From: Chamaecrista fasciculata
Taxonomy: Eukaryota > Streptophyta > Magnoliopsida > Fabales > Fabaceae
Assembly (NCBI GenBank): GCA_003254925.1
Contig: QANZ01005615.1
Coordinates: forward strand, 1 to 64,000
DNA length: 64,000 nt
Direction: 5' to 3'
Shown: positions 35,690 through 46,149 of the stretch, one piece after another
Layout of the letters: each line of letters begins with the position of its first letter
Numbering within the stretch: position 1 is the stretch's first letter
Translations under genes and position numbers: made by a program
The notes under the pieces: generated by a model
What the model was told of the DNA's origin: nothing
Database searches by the model: none
Seen by the model: only the letters and a program-made list of their open reading frames with translations

Positions 35690-36198
35690 TGAAAACTACA
35701 AAGCTGGATCAGGGGAGATCTAACCTTGGAGTTCACAGTTGAAGGGCAGTCTCCGGTAGTCGTTGGTCGTCGGATCCTGCCGATGGTGGAAGCGCAGGGG
35801 GTTCCCTGCGATCCTAATCCATCCCCCGTGAGGAACTCGATACCTGCAAGAAGGATTGCACAGGGGGAGGCCCCTGTGAATCCACTCCGAAGCTCAAGTT
35901 AGAGAAGAAGTGGGAGATGGGAGTAAGAATTCTGGAGAGATTCATTACTTACCTTGTTTAAGGTGTATGAGTGTGTATATGTAGAAGGAGAAGGTACAGT
36001 GTGGTAGGTGGTTGATGTTGACCTGTGCCTGTAGAGTCTGGCAAGTATCCCAAGATCTGGGGGATTGTGTCCAAGAAGATCTGAGGAGATCTGTATGGTG
36101 GGCCCACGACAGCTGGAGGTGGGAGGGGACCCTGCCAGATTGCTCCTGGCGTTGGGTCTGAGCGGGAGGGGACCCTGGGGGCAAAAGGGTGTATATCA
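35690..36198 (-). repeat. 3' LTR (left copy)
   Basis: Direct repeat of 39982-40490 with TG...CA ends. It lies downstream of the polypurine-like tract when read on the - strand, so it is the 3' LTR. Confidence 0.9.
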
Positions 36199-36483
36199 CT
36201 AGTCCCTCCAAAAGGTCCGGGGGAAGTGTCCCCGTCGTCGGCGTCCGAGGGGGGGGTCCCTGTTGTCCGAGGGGGGTGTACCCGTTGTCCGAGGAACACA
36301 ATCGGAATTACCATCCGCGTAATAGACTTCCGTCGGTCCTGGAGAAGTGTGAATACACTTTAGTCTTTGAGAAGTGCGGATGCACTTTGTTGCAGGGAAC
36401 TCCGACCTGCAGGGCGTTGTTGCCCATTCCACGACGTTGAAGAAGAATTTTGGAGAAGTGTGAATACACTTTATTGCAGGGAG

Positions 36484-36812
36484 GATCCGGCAATCCTCCG
36501 GGTGGGGGTATCCGGCAATCTTCCGAGTGTGTGGTATCCGGCGATCCTCCGAGTGGAGGAATCCGGCGATCCTCCGGGTGGGGGTACCCGGCAATCCTCC
36601 GGATGGAGGGTATCCTGCCATCCTCCGGGTGGAGGGTATCCTGCCATCCTCCGAGTGGAGGGCATCCGGCAATCCTCCGGGTGGAGGGCATCTGGCAATC
36701 CTCCGGGTGGAGGGTATCAGGCAATCCTCCGGGTGGAGGGTATCCTGCCATCCTCCGAGTGGAGAACATCCGGCAATCCCCCGGGTGGAGGATATCCGAC
36801 AATCTTCTGAGT
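36484..36812. repeat. 26-bp minisatellite inside the LTR element
   Basis: About 12 copies of a 26-bp unit with consensus near ATCCGGCAATCCTCCGGG plus TGGAGGGT. Unit starts such as 36611, 36637 and 36663 are exactly 26 apart. Because 26 is not a multiple of 3, each frame cycles through all unit phases, so long frames stay open on both strands without coding for a protein. Confidence 0.85.
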
Positions 36813-37323
36813 TTTTTGAGCTTAGCCAAAATTTGATTTTCCTCGCTCTTGTAGGCTGGGAGTCTCGTTTCCCTGGCAGAGGGTGAGGGCCTTGTCGAAA
36901 CTTGATGTGTCTGCCTCCTGAGGGTTGGCGCCTTCAGGGAGGCTAAGATCTTTATCCTCCTGGTGGAGGGAATTGCTTGGTGGCGTTGTCCCCCTTAGGA
37001 AGGGTATGGACTTAGCCGGAAGTTGATTTATCCTCCTCCTGAGGGTTGGAGCCTTCAGGGAGGCTAAAGCTTTTGTCCTCCGGGTGGAGGGAAATGCTTG
37101 GCGGCGTTGTCCCCCTGAGGAAGGGTGAAGACTTAGCCGGAACTTGATTTGCAATTGCGTTTTGTATGTGAGCTCAGTGTCCTTTGCATAGGACTTGTGT
37201 TGTGTCGCTTTCGTTTTCCTCTTGGGTTTCCGGCAACGTTGGCTAGCCGGCGGGTAACTCCTGACCCGCGGGGCGATGCGGCCCTTGCCAAGGCATGGGG
37301 AGGTGCTACTCCCCGCCTGTTTA

Positions 37324-37640
37324 ATGGAGCGGATGCTCGTACAGCGAAGAAGCGTGAATACTCTTCTGCCAGTATGGACAAGCGGATGCTCGTATGGCGG
37401 AGAAGCGTGAATACACTTCTGCCTGCGTAGACAAGCGGATGCTCGTATGGCGGAGAAGCGTGAATACACTTCTGCCGGCGTGGACAAGCGGATGCTCGTA
37501 TGGCGGAGAAGCGTGAATACACTTCTGCCGGCGTAGACAAGCGGATGCTCGCCTTCATACACAAGCGGATGCTTGCCTTCATAAACAAGCGGATGCTTGC
37601 CTTCGTAAACAAGCGGATGCTCGTATGGAGTTTGTAGTAG
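37324..37640. repeat. 53-bp minisatellite with 24-bp derivatives
   Basis: Units starting GACAAGCGGATGCTCGTATG lie at 37377, 37430, 37483 and 37536, exactly 53 bp apart. Shorter units of about 24 bp with ACAAGCGGATGC then follow up to 37620. The shorter units look like internal deletions of the long one. Confidence 0.85.
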
Positions 37641-38047
37641 GAAGAAGTTAGAATACACTTTTCGTCATCCTCCGAATGGAGGGAATAAGACATCCTCCGA
37701 GTGGAGGGAATTCGCCATCCTCTGACTGGAGGGAATCAGCCATCCTTCAACTGGAGGGAATCCGCCATTGGGCAGTGGTTGCCCTATTGCTCTCCTGGAG
37801 AGGCTAGGTCTGTCGCCCTCATGGAGGGGTTAAGATTCTGATTAAATAAACGTAGCTGAGGTGCTGGAAACAACACTACAGAAGCTGTGTTTAGCAAATC
37901 AAAAATGACAATTTTGATTAGCATTATCATATCAATAAGAGTATGTATGCTGTATTAAAATACGTTACAGTATTGCAACAATCCATCATGTGTGTACAAT
38001 TAGAAAGTCTTCTTGGTCGTTCAGAAGTACACTGTTTAGCCCCTACT

Positions 38048-39072
38048 CCTGGAGGGTATCCGAGAAGGTATCCACCAACCCTAGAGAGTGTCCAAGGAGG
38101 GTCCACCAATCCTGGAGAGTGTCCGAGGAGGCGTAGTGCCAGTCCTGGAGAGTGTCCGAGGAGGTGTCCGCCAATCCTGGAGGGTGTCTGAGGGGGGTAT
38201 CAACCAACGCCGGAGAGTGTCCGAGGAGGGGTAGTGCCATCCTGGAGAGGATCCGAGGAGGTGTCCGCCAATCCTGGAGAGTGTCCGAGGGGGAGCATCC
38301 ACCAAGCCTGGAGTGTGTGAGGGAAATAATCGCTCTTTCCTCGTGAGTCGTATTCCTCGACGTCCTGCAAAATGAAAAAGCACTATCCAATCCCCTGGCG
38401 GGTTTGACAGCATTTTTGCAGTCAAAATTATCACATATGTGATGTTTAAAGTATGACTTGGATGATTGAAAAATCACAAAGCGGCAACTCGGAGTGCATA
38501 GACGGATGCGGGGTGCCGGCCATTCCTGGAGGGTATCCGAGAAGGTATCCACCAGCCCTGGAGAGTGTCCGAGGAGGGGCCACCAATCCGGAGAGTGTCC
38601 GAGGAGGCGTGGTGCCGGTCCTGGAGAGTGTCCGAGGAGGGTCCACCAATCCGGAGAGTGTCCGAGGAGGCGGAGTGCTGGTCCTGGAGGGTGTCCAAAG
38701 AGGTGTCCGCCAATCCTGGAGAGTGTCCGAGGGGGGTTTCCACCAACCCGGAGAGTGTCCGAGGAGGGGGCGGGAATCCGACGTCATATAAATGCATATG
38801 TAAATGCGAATAAAGTTTGAAGAAGATGATTGACAAATCATAGAACAGCAACTCGGGGCGAGAAGCCGGGTGCGGGATATCCGCCACTCCTGGAGGGTAT
38901 CTGGGAAGGTATTTACCAACCCTGGAGAGTGTCCGAGGAGGGTTCACCAATCCGGAGAGTGTCCGAGGAAGCGTAGTGCCGGTCCTGGAGGGTGTCCAAA
39001 GAGGTGTCCGCCAATCCTGGAGGGTCTCCGAGGGAGGTACCTACCGACCCGGATAGTGTCCGAGGAGGGGAG
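38048..39072. repeat. higher-order array of 32-33-bp units in the LTR element
   Basis: Three blocks (38048-38320, 38520-38770 and 38877-39072) are made of units near CCTGGAGAGTGTCCGAGGAG with variable tails. The second and third blocks are preceded by the same leader (GATGATTGAxAAATCA ... GCAACTCGG, near 38460 and 38825), giving a higher-order period of about 365 bp. Confidence 0.8.
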
Positions 39073-39576
39073 TGTATCCTATGTCATAAAAATGCACATG
39101 TATAATGATGTCCATGTGTCATTCAGCAGGCAAACAAAACGCTCATAAGATTGACAAATGTGGAAAGTGGACCGAAGTGGTCCCTATGAGATGCCAAAGT
39201 GAGAGTTTAGGAGGTGACTTATCTGGGAACCACCATTGGTCCCCCGTGAGGAAGACCTGCGACTGTCGTGAGGTGGCGTATATCACCTGTCCCTCTTGTC
39301 GGGGAGAGTAGTCGCTGAGGCAGTCGGGGAGACATGTACGCACATGGTCGGCGGCGCCCAGGCCGCGATCTGGCGTGTATCTGCCTATCCGGAGGGGAGT
39401 CCGATGGGAGAAACTCTAACTCCCAAAATTTGATTCACGTTTTTTGAGTCACGTTTTGAGTCGATACCCTTTTGAGTCACGTTTCTGCTGTGAGGTTTCG
39501 TGACATGGCTTGCCGAAGCAGGTAACTCCGACCTGCAGGGCGTTGTCGCTCTCGTGGAGAGGTGAAGGCTGGTAAC

Positions 39577-39770
39577 TTCGAAAACGAAGCACTCGTTCAG
39601 ATCTGGTTTGATGGAGAGCTGATTTCGAAAACAAAGTGCTCGTTCAGATCTGGTTTGATGGAGAGCTGACTTCGAAAACAAAGTGCTCGTTCAGATCTGG
39701 TTTGGTGAGATGATAGCTCGACGAAGAGGCTCACGGCGAGAGACAACTTCGGAGGCAAAGTGCTCGCTCA
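39577..39770. repeat. 47-bp tandem repeat next to the PBS end of the LTR element
   Basis: TTCGAAAACAAAGTGCTCGT units start at 39577, 39624 and 39671 (47-bp spacing). A degraded fourth (TTCGGAGGCAAAGTGCTCGC) lies near 39749. Confidence 0.8.
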
Positions 39771-39961
39771 GATCTGGTCAGGGGAGTCGACCGCTTCCTC
39801 CCTCAGGTCTCAGGGAACGAGTTCATCAGATCCTGACGAACCAGGGAACGAACTCACGAGAATGGGTTGCTTCACCCTTCAGATCTCAACGAGCCAGTTC
39901 CAGAGTGAGATGTTTTTGCTTTGGCTCTCAGCATCAGCGAGTAAGCCAGGGGAATAGCAGG

Positions 39962-39980
39962 TTCCCCACAGACGGCGCCA
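39962..39980 (-). other. retrotransposon primer-binding site
   Basis: Read on the - strand: TGGCGCCGTCTGTGGGGAA, one base after the 5' LTR. The TGGCGCC start is what pairs with a tRNA 3' end closing in GGCGCCA, and this motif is common in plant Ty3/Gypsy elements. It fixes the transcription direction as minus. Confidence 0.75.
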
Positions 39981-39981
39981 G

Positions 39982-40490
39982 TGAAAACTACAAAGCTGGA
40001 TCAGGGGAGATCTAACCTTGGAGTTCACAGTTGAAGGGCAGTCTCCGGTAGTCGTTGGTCGTCGGATCCTGCCGATGGTGGAAGCGCAGGGGGTTCCCTG
40101 CGATCCTAATCCATCCCCCGTGAGGAACTCGATACCTGCAAGAAGGATTGCACAGGGGGAGGCCCCTGTGAATCCACTCCGAAGCTCAAGTTAGAGAAGA
40201 AGTGGGAGATGGGAGTAAGAATTCTGGAGAGATTCATTACTTACCTTGTTTAAGGTGTATGAGTGTGTATATGTAGAAGGAGAAGGTACAGTGTGGTAGG
40301 TGGTTGATGTTGACCTGTGCCTGTAGAGTCTGGCAAGTATCCCAAGATCTGGGGGATTGTGTCCAAGAAGATCTGAGGAGATCTGTATGGTGGGCCCACG
40401 ACAGCTGGAGGTGGGAGGGGACCCTGCCAGATTGCTCCTGGCGTTGGGTCTGAGCGGGAGGGGACCCTGGGGGCAAAAGGGTGTATATCA
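39982..40490 (-). repeat. 5' LTR (right copy)
   Basis: Direct repeat of 35690-36198. It is adjacent to the primer-binding site, so it is the 5' LTR when read on the - strand. Confidence 0.9.
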
Positions 40491-42386
40491 AGTAACAACT
40501 AAAATAGATAAAATTACTTGAGATTAACAGAGAAGTCACTTTCATACGGTTGTTATTGTAGGATTATCTTAAGTTTCATAGGAACATTATACACGCGCAT
40601 AAAAAGTTTACTTTAAGAGTCTTAATATTGATAGTGATGGAGAGGTGAGCTAGGTTGGTTTGAGGCTAGTCTTAGCGAGATTGGAGTTTGAATCAATTGG
40701 TGATTTCAGTCCTTATCAATAAGGACTTACAAGTAAGTTTTTATTTATTAACTTCTCATCATTTATCCAATAGCTTATATATAATGAGATTAATGTCTAA
40801 ATTGTTCTTCTTTTTTTTAAAAAAAAATTGTGTATAATATTTTATATATTTATTAAAATATCAAATTGTCACTAAGTCAAATTATTCAAATTTAAACTAT
40901 TTCAAATAAAACAAAATCATTTATCTTTCATCTTGTTTCAGTTTTGTCTCAATTTGAACCCCTACAGAGCATCATATATATATAGGTACGTGAAAACAAA
41001 AAGAATCATAATAATTAGCATAAGTGAAAATACCAAAGTTGAATTAATAATGAAGGGGAATTGAATGAGAAGTATGTGAAGTGTGATTTGGGGAGCGGTG
41101 GGGGGGTATACTGTAGAGCTAGCATTGAAAGGAATGTATGAGAGAGATGACATGTTTGGCAATGGCAATGGAAATAGAAAGTGGTCCTTCATCAATTTCA
41201 AGCCTCTTTTAATTGTAGTTTTTTTGTAGATGGCAAAATAATGGCCAACGAATCATGCAGTTAATATGTAGTAATTTGGGGCTCAAATCCTTACAATTCA
41301 AGAGAGAGGGGCCGCCATGCCCTCACATGTCTTTGTATTACGCAATTCATAATTATTAGTACCTTCCGTTTTATTTTTTTTCACTCCATAGCAAATATAT
41401 CCAATCTTTCTATAGAATTAGATATGTATGTTAACATATATAGTTTGTCTCCCTTTTCCTTCGGTTATAATTGTTAGATTAATAGTTTATTATTTGATTA
41501 AAAAGTATAATTGATAACGACGATTTTAGTCTCTCAACTATTTATTTCATAAAATTTTTACTCCCTTCTATGGTACGGTGGCAATTTTGAAGAAGCCTAG
41601 CAACACGGACACTTGTCTTCCGGAGCAGTTAAGGAGAAACAAGGTAACCAAATTCATGCTCAATCATCAATCAATCAATTTATTTGTTATAGTATTGTCA
41701 TAATTTGAAATTGTCTTTGTTTTTATTTTTTTAAAGTTCTGTAACGTTGAGAAAATTCATATATATATCACAAGTTCACAACATATATAATGATTAGTAT
41801 GTCGAAATTAATCTGCAGAGCCTAATGTCGCGTTGTGTAAATGGCCAGCCTAGCTAGCTAATACTCTTATAGCGTTTTTGTCTGAAAATCTGAAGTACTA
41901 CTAATCAGGAATTTGCATTATTATTTATTGTCATCTACTTACGTACACTCCTACATGGGTCGTTTTCATAAAACTCAGAGACAGTGATATTCCAAACCCC
42001 ACTATTTCAATTCCCAAACATTAATCATAATCTTGAACCTAAAAAAACAAGAGTTAATTTTATTAAAAGGATAATAGATGGAGGGATTTATTTAATGTGT
42101 CTGTCGTCTCTCTCCTCACTTAATTGTAATAAAAATAAAAAATGAAGAAAATATTAGATCACCTCATGTAAGGATGATTTGATGGTGAAAAAGGCACATT
42201 TATTTAAACAAAGACTTTCTATAACAATTATAAAAAAAATTAACCATAAGGCAATTATATAAAACAATTCATTTATCACAACACTTAAAAAGACTGATCA
42301 CTTTCTCTTTTCTTATTTTAATTATCAATTCATAGGATGATCAACCGTAGAAAAGTTCGGATATATTGTATCAATTAGATTTTTCA
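40491..42386. other. intergenic, nothing firm
   Basis: AT-rich DNA with no supported gene. A short exon-like stretch (41579-41641, AILKKPSNTDTCLPEQLRRN, followed by GTAACC) is open but isolated. Confidence 0.4.
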
Positions 42387-42741
42387 AAATCTATGAAGCA
42401 CGAACACTTTATTTTAATAGCGTGTCGTTGTGTCAGACACGTGTTGTGTTTGTGTTTGACATCTGTACGACATTTACACGACATATATTCATAAATTTTA
42501 GAATATAAAATTAACTTTTTGTGACTTTATCATGATAAACAATAAAAAATAATATCACATATGACATATATTATGAATATATATCGTAATTATTAAAATT
42601 TTCATCAAATTTATGAATTTTTAATTATTTTTATATATAAATATATGTCATGTCGTGTCATATTATTTTAAAAATCTAACGTGTCAATGTGTCCATTTGT
42701 ATTGTGTCTCGTATCCGTATCAATGTTCATGCTTCATAGTT
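42387..42741. mobile_element. MITE with CTATGAAGCAY termini
   Basis: The left end CTATGAAGCACGAACACTTT and the reverse complement of the right end CTATGAAGCATGAACATTGA are terminal inverted repeats. Inner blocks GTGTCAGACACGTG and GACATGACATA recur in inverted order. No ORF. Confidence 0.65.
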
Positions 42742-44110
42742 GAAAACAAAACCCTTAATCATAATCATAGTATCAATAATCATCCATTTTTGTTCATCAC
42801 TTAATCACTCATCAGTCTATTCTTTCCTTTTAATGATCCGTGCTAAGTTGCTGACACATGCATGCTCCACCCTAACTAACACAACGTTAATTGCGGGATC
42901 AAATTTAGATTTATTAATTGTTATGTATAATGATTAAAATTAATGAAGGGGTAGGTGCAAACTATTTATTCTAATTATTTTATAATACAACATTAAAACC
43001 CAATTAATCATTTTTAATGGAAACTCCAATTAATTCCTATATAAACAAAAATTAAATTTTAATAATCATTATATTGACTCACTCTAAGAAAATAATTATT
43101 ACACTGTTGCAATGTTCATGAGCCATGACTGAATCATTACATCTTTATTTTAAAAACAAGGGCTCGATATTTTTTAATGAATCATTATTCATGTGCTATA
43201 TTTTCTCTATCTATATCAATTTTAACTTATGACTAATCTCATTTCAACTAAGTAGGACAATAAAAACTCTAAAAATAAAGCTCTTCTCACAAAATATTTA
43301 ATGTATCTATATCTACAAGTATCAAATCCGAAACTCTTAGTTAACTAAATTGAATTAGTCTTGAACCAATTTATCTATGCATTTGGTAATATATAACATA
43401 AGTGTTAAATTTTGAAGCATATGAATTTCATTCTTACCAGTTTAATTTTTATAATTTATCTTTAAGATCATCTATCTATGTGTCTCATTGATTAAAAAGA
43501 AATGTTTTTCTAAAATCTAAAAAATTGACATATTCATTAATGATACTAATAGGACATTGAGCTATATGACATGATACTCTCAAAAGTCTCATGTTGAAAA
43601 TAAGATTTGTTTTGAGATTAAAACTTTTAATTATGAATTCCAATATATATATATATATTTATTTATATTTATAGGCGAAGATTCATAAATGAGATGTGCA
43701 TGTGCTGAAAGATTCCAATATATATGTATGGGACATTATTTTAACAAAAAAAAAAACAGGCATTATGAAACTTTGATCCTTTCTCATTTATTAATACAAC
43801 GGTTCTATCTGCAACCTGTCCGGGCACACTAATAGTGTAGTGATGGGTTCAATCTTACCCCTAAAAAGCGACATATAATAGTGTAGTGATGGCAACAAAA
43901 TTTGATGTGTATATTATTGTTGTCAAGTTTTTAAACATGCGTGTATAAAATATTCTTTTGCTATTAATTATATAAAAAAAAGTTTGAAATCATTATACAC
44001 TGAAGAATTTTGGTCTTTTGAAAGGTCAAAGTAATTTAATAATAAAAAATTGTTTGAAAAAGAAAATTCTATATCATTATTATTTTTGAAATAACATATC
44101 ATTTATGTAT
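42742..44110. other. intergenic, nothing recognised
   Basis: AT-rich sequence without a supported gene or bounded element. Confidence 0.4.
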
Positions 44111-44120
44111 GAAGATGTAA

Positions 44121-44647
44121 GGCAAAAGTACTAATTTTGTCCCTAAACTTTACATCAACTGTCAATTTCGTCTCCAAACTTTTTTTGCTGTCACTTTGTC
44201 CCCAAACTTTACACCAACTGTCAATTTCATCCCCAATCTTTTTTTGCAGTCAATTTTGTCCCAAAACTTTACATCAATTGTCAATTTCATCCCCGGTTTT
44301 TCACATTTTCGTCAATTTTATCCTTTGACTAACTTATTTTAATAAATTAACGACAGACTGCATCCCTGTTTTGAATCTAAGTTAGGATTTGAGTTTATTT
44401 TTCTATCAATTTTACATTATATATCGTTAGCCACATAGATTTTGTCGTCAATAGTTGACTAAAGTAAGAGCAAAGGATAAAATTGACCAAAATGTGAAAG
44501 ATTAGGGACGAAAATGACAGCAAAAAAATATTGGGGACGAAATTGACAGCATGTGTAAAGTTTGAGGACGAAATTGACAGCAAAGAAAGATTGGGAGCGA
44601 AATTGACAGCAAGTGTAAAGTTTGGGGACGAAATGTGTACTTTTGCC
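44121..44647. mobile_element. foldback MITE, 'GTCAATTTCGTCCCC' family, 10-bp duplication
   Basis: It begins GGCAAAAGTACTAATTTTGT and ends GAAATGTGTACTTTTGCC. It is flanked by the perfect 10-bp repeat GAAGATGTAA (44111-44120 and 44648-44657). The left arm contains three tandem phrases of GTCAATTTCRTCCCCAAWCTTT, mirrored in the right arm. Confidence 0.85.
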
Positions 44648-44657
44648 GAAGATGTAA

Positions 44658-45066
44658 TAAGTGATGGAATTGGGATAAAACTCGAAAATCGGATTGATTA
44701 ATAAAATAATAAATAATAATGATTATTTTTTGTTAAATAATAATAATAGTTTACTGTTCACCAGTTAAATCGAAATTATCAATGAAATAATAATGATTAT
44801 TGATTATATATATTATGAAATAATTAGATATAATGTTATTATATATCAATTATCAAGCAGTAAACAAGGATGTTATTAATTATTTAAATGATATAAAATT
44901 TAAAACATTTTAAAAGATCAAAAGATTCACAATTATTTATTTAAATTTTAAATCCTGAGTTCAACATTCGGTTTATAATGTTTGTTTTTCTTGACCAAAC
45001 GTTCATAATATTAGGGTTGTATATGTGGTCAGATACTCAGATGATCCAAGTTGAGTTTTCCAATTC
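44658..45066. other. intergenic, nothing recognised
   Basis: AT-rich sequence before the GC-rich hairpin element. No gene is supported. Confidence 0.4.
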
Positions 45067-45224
45067 GGGAGCAGATCCTCTGCCGTACCGCACACCGTGC
45101 GGTGCGGCGAGGACCAATGGCGGGCTGCCACGTGGCGCCACGTGTGCAGGCGCGTCCACGTGGCAGCCCGCTATTGGTCCTCGCCGCACCGCACGGTGTG
45201 CGGTACGGCAGAGGATCCATTGCC
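45067..45224. mobile_element. GC-rich near-perfect hairpin element
   Basis: The arms 45074-45135 and 45156-45217 are 62 bp each and inverted with one mismatch (CCAATGGC against CCAATAGC), around a 20-bp loop. A 9-bp direct repeat, TTCCAATTC, lies outside (45058-45066 and 45225-45233), which suggests a Mutator-type duplication. The arms are far richer in GC than the surroundings. Frames open on both strands through it are a by-product of the palindrome. Confidence 0.8.
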
Positions 45225-45770
45225 TTCCAATTCTCTTCCGGTGTTTTCTGAGTTCACACTCTTCTCTCTTAATGACGGGTCAGTTTTATTTTTGGGGGTA
45301 AAATAAAATTTAAATGAGGTAAGAATCGGTATTTCACTAAGGTTAGGGAATATTTTCCGTCCTGAGAATTTACAAAATAAATTTATATATTACTACTTTT
45401 TAAATATGATATTAACATCGATGAGAAGATTTAAATCCTCGTCATTGTGAAATAAAAGTAAACGAATCTTAACCAATTGTACTGTAGTGTTGCTCCTTAT
45501 TGGTTGGTGGGTCGGTTTCAAGTTGTGGTTTTTTTGGTGAGTTTAATATTTTTAGGAAAATTACCACAATATAATAATACCCTTATTATAAAATTTTGAT
45601 GAGGCACTTAACCATAAAATTTGACATAATCTACGATAAAAGTTTTGATTACTCAAAATTAAAAACTCAAAAATCCTTTATGTACAATTGTAAGATTCAA
45701 AAGGTGTTTTAGGTAGGTGGCTTACAACTTAATGCATGATTATGCAATTTAACTCTTATATATATATATA
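45225..45770. other. intergenic, nothing recognised
   Basis: AT-rich sequence; no gene or RNA is supported. Confidence 0.4.
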
Positions 45771-46138
45771 TCTTATATTATATGCTCCATCTCTTTCTGG
45801 TCGTTCATGTTTTAAAACTATAATCTATAAATATGTGAATAACTCATTTAAAAATCCAAAAATAAAATGAAAAGGAAACTACCGAACTTTAACCCACACC
45901 CACGTTTCCATGAATCCGAAGTGGTGCAAATTTCCAAATGCTTTTCCTTCACCACTCTCTCTCCCCATATGAGTTAATTTTAAATTGGTCCTAAATATTT
46001 TATTTATTTTAGATGAGTCTTACATATTTTTATTATTTCTCAAATTAGTCCCAAACTTACTCTTTTATCAATATAAAAATTTAATATAATCTTAAACTTT
46101 AAATCAATTCAAATGTTATGGGCACACTAAGCCCCTAG
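45771..46138 (+). mobile_element. non-autonomous Helitron, copy 2
   Basis: The 5' part (TCTTATATTATATGCTCCAT) and the 3' part (TTTAAATCAATTCAAATGTTA...CCCCTAG, then T) align with the Helitron at 15123-15490. The terminal hairpin seen in copy 1 is reduced here to GGGCACACTAAGCCC, so this copy has probably lost the proper 3' signal. Confidence 0.7.
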
Positions 46139-46149
46139 TATATATATAT

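Larger units (their letters stand above)
35690..40490 (-). mobile_element. non-autonomous LTR retrotransposon packed with minisatellites
   Basis: Two 509-bp direct repeats (35690-36198 and 39982-40490) begin TGAAAACTAC and end GTGTATATCA, and I see no difference between them. The orientation is minus. A primer-binding-site-like TGGCGCCGTCTGTGGGGAA (39980-39962) lies one base inside the right LTR, and a polypurine-type TTTTGGAGGGACTAG abuts the left one. The 3.8-kb interior is GC-rich and has no gag, protease, reverse transcriptase or integrase. It consists mostly of tandem arrays, so the element needs proteins from a helper and can be called LARD-like. The PBS type suggests Ty3/Gypsy ancestry (inference). 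The flanking 5-mers AGTTT and AGTAA do not match. Confidence 0.88.

Noticed and set aside
35945-39681. Many frames of 60-280 codons on both strands
   Set aside because: They follow minisatellite units and LTR sequence; no gag, protease, RT or integrase motif is present.
40630-40745. Possible SINE (GAGTTTGAATC word)
   Set aside because: Only a weak B-box-like word; no A box at the right distance and no clear tail.
44978-45306. Overlapping frames on both strands with DPLPYRTPCGAARTN peptides
   Set aside because: Both come from the same 62-bp palindrome of the hairpin element; the peptide repeats on both strands because the DNA is inverted.
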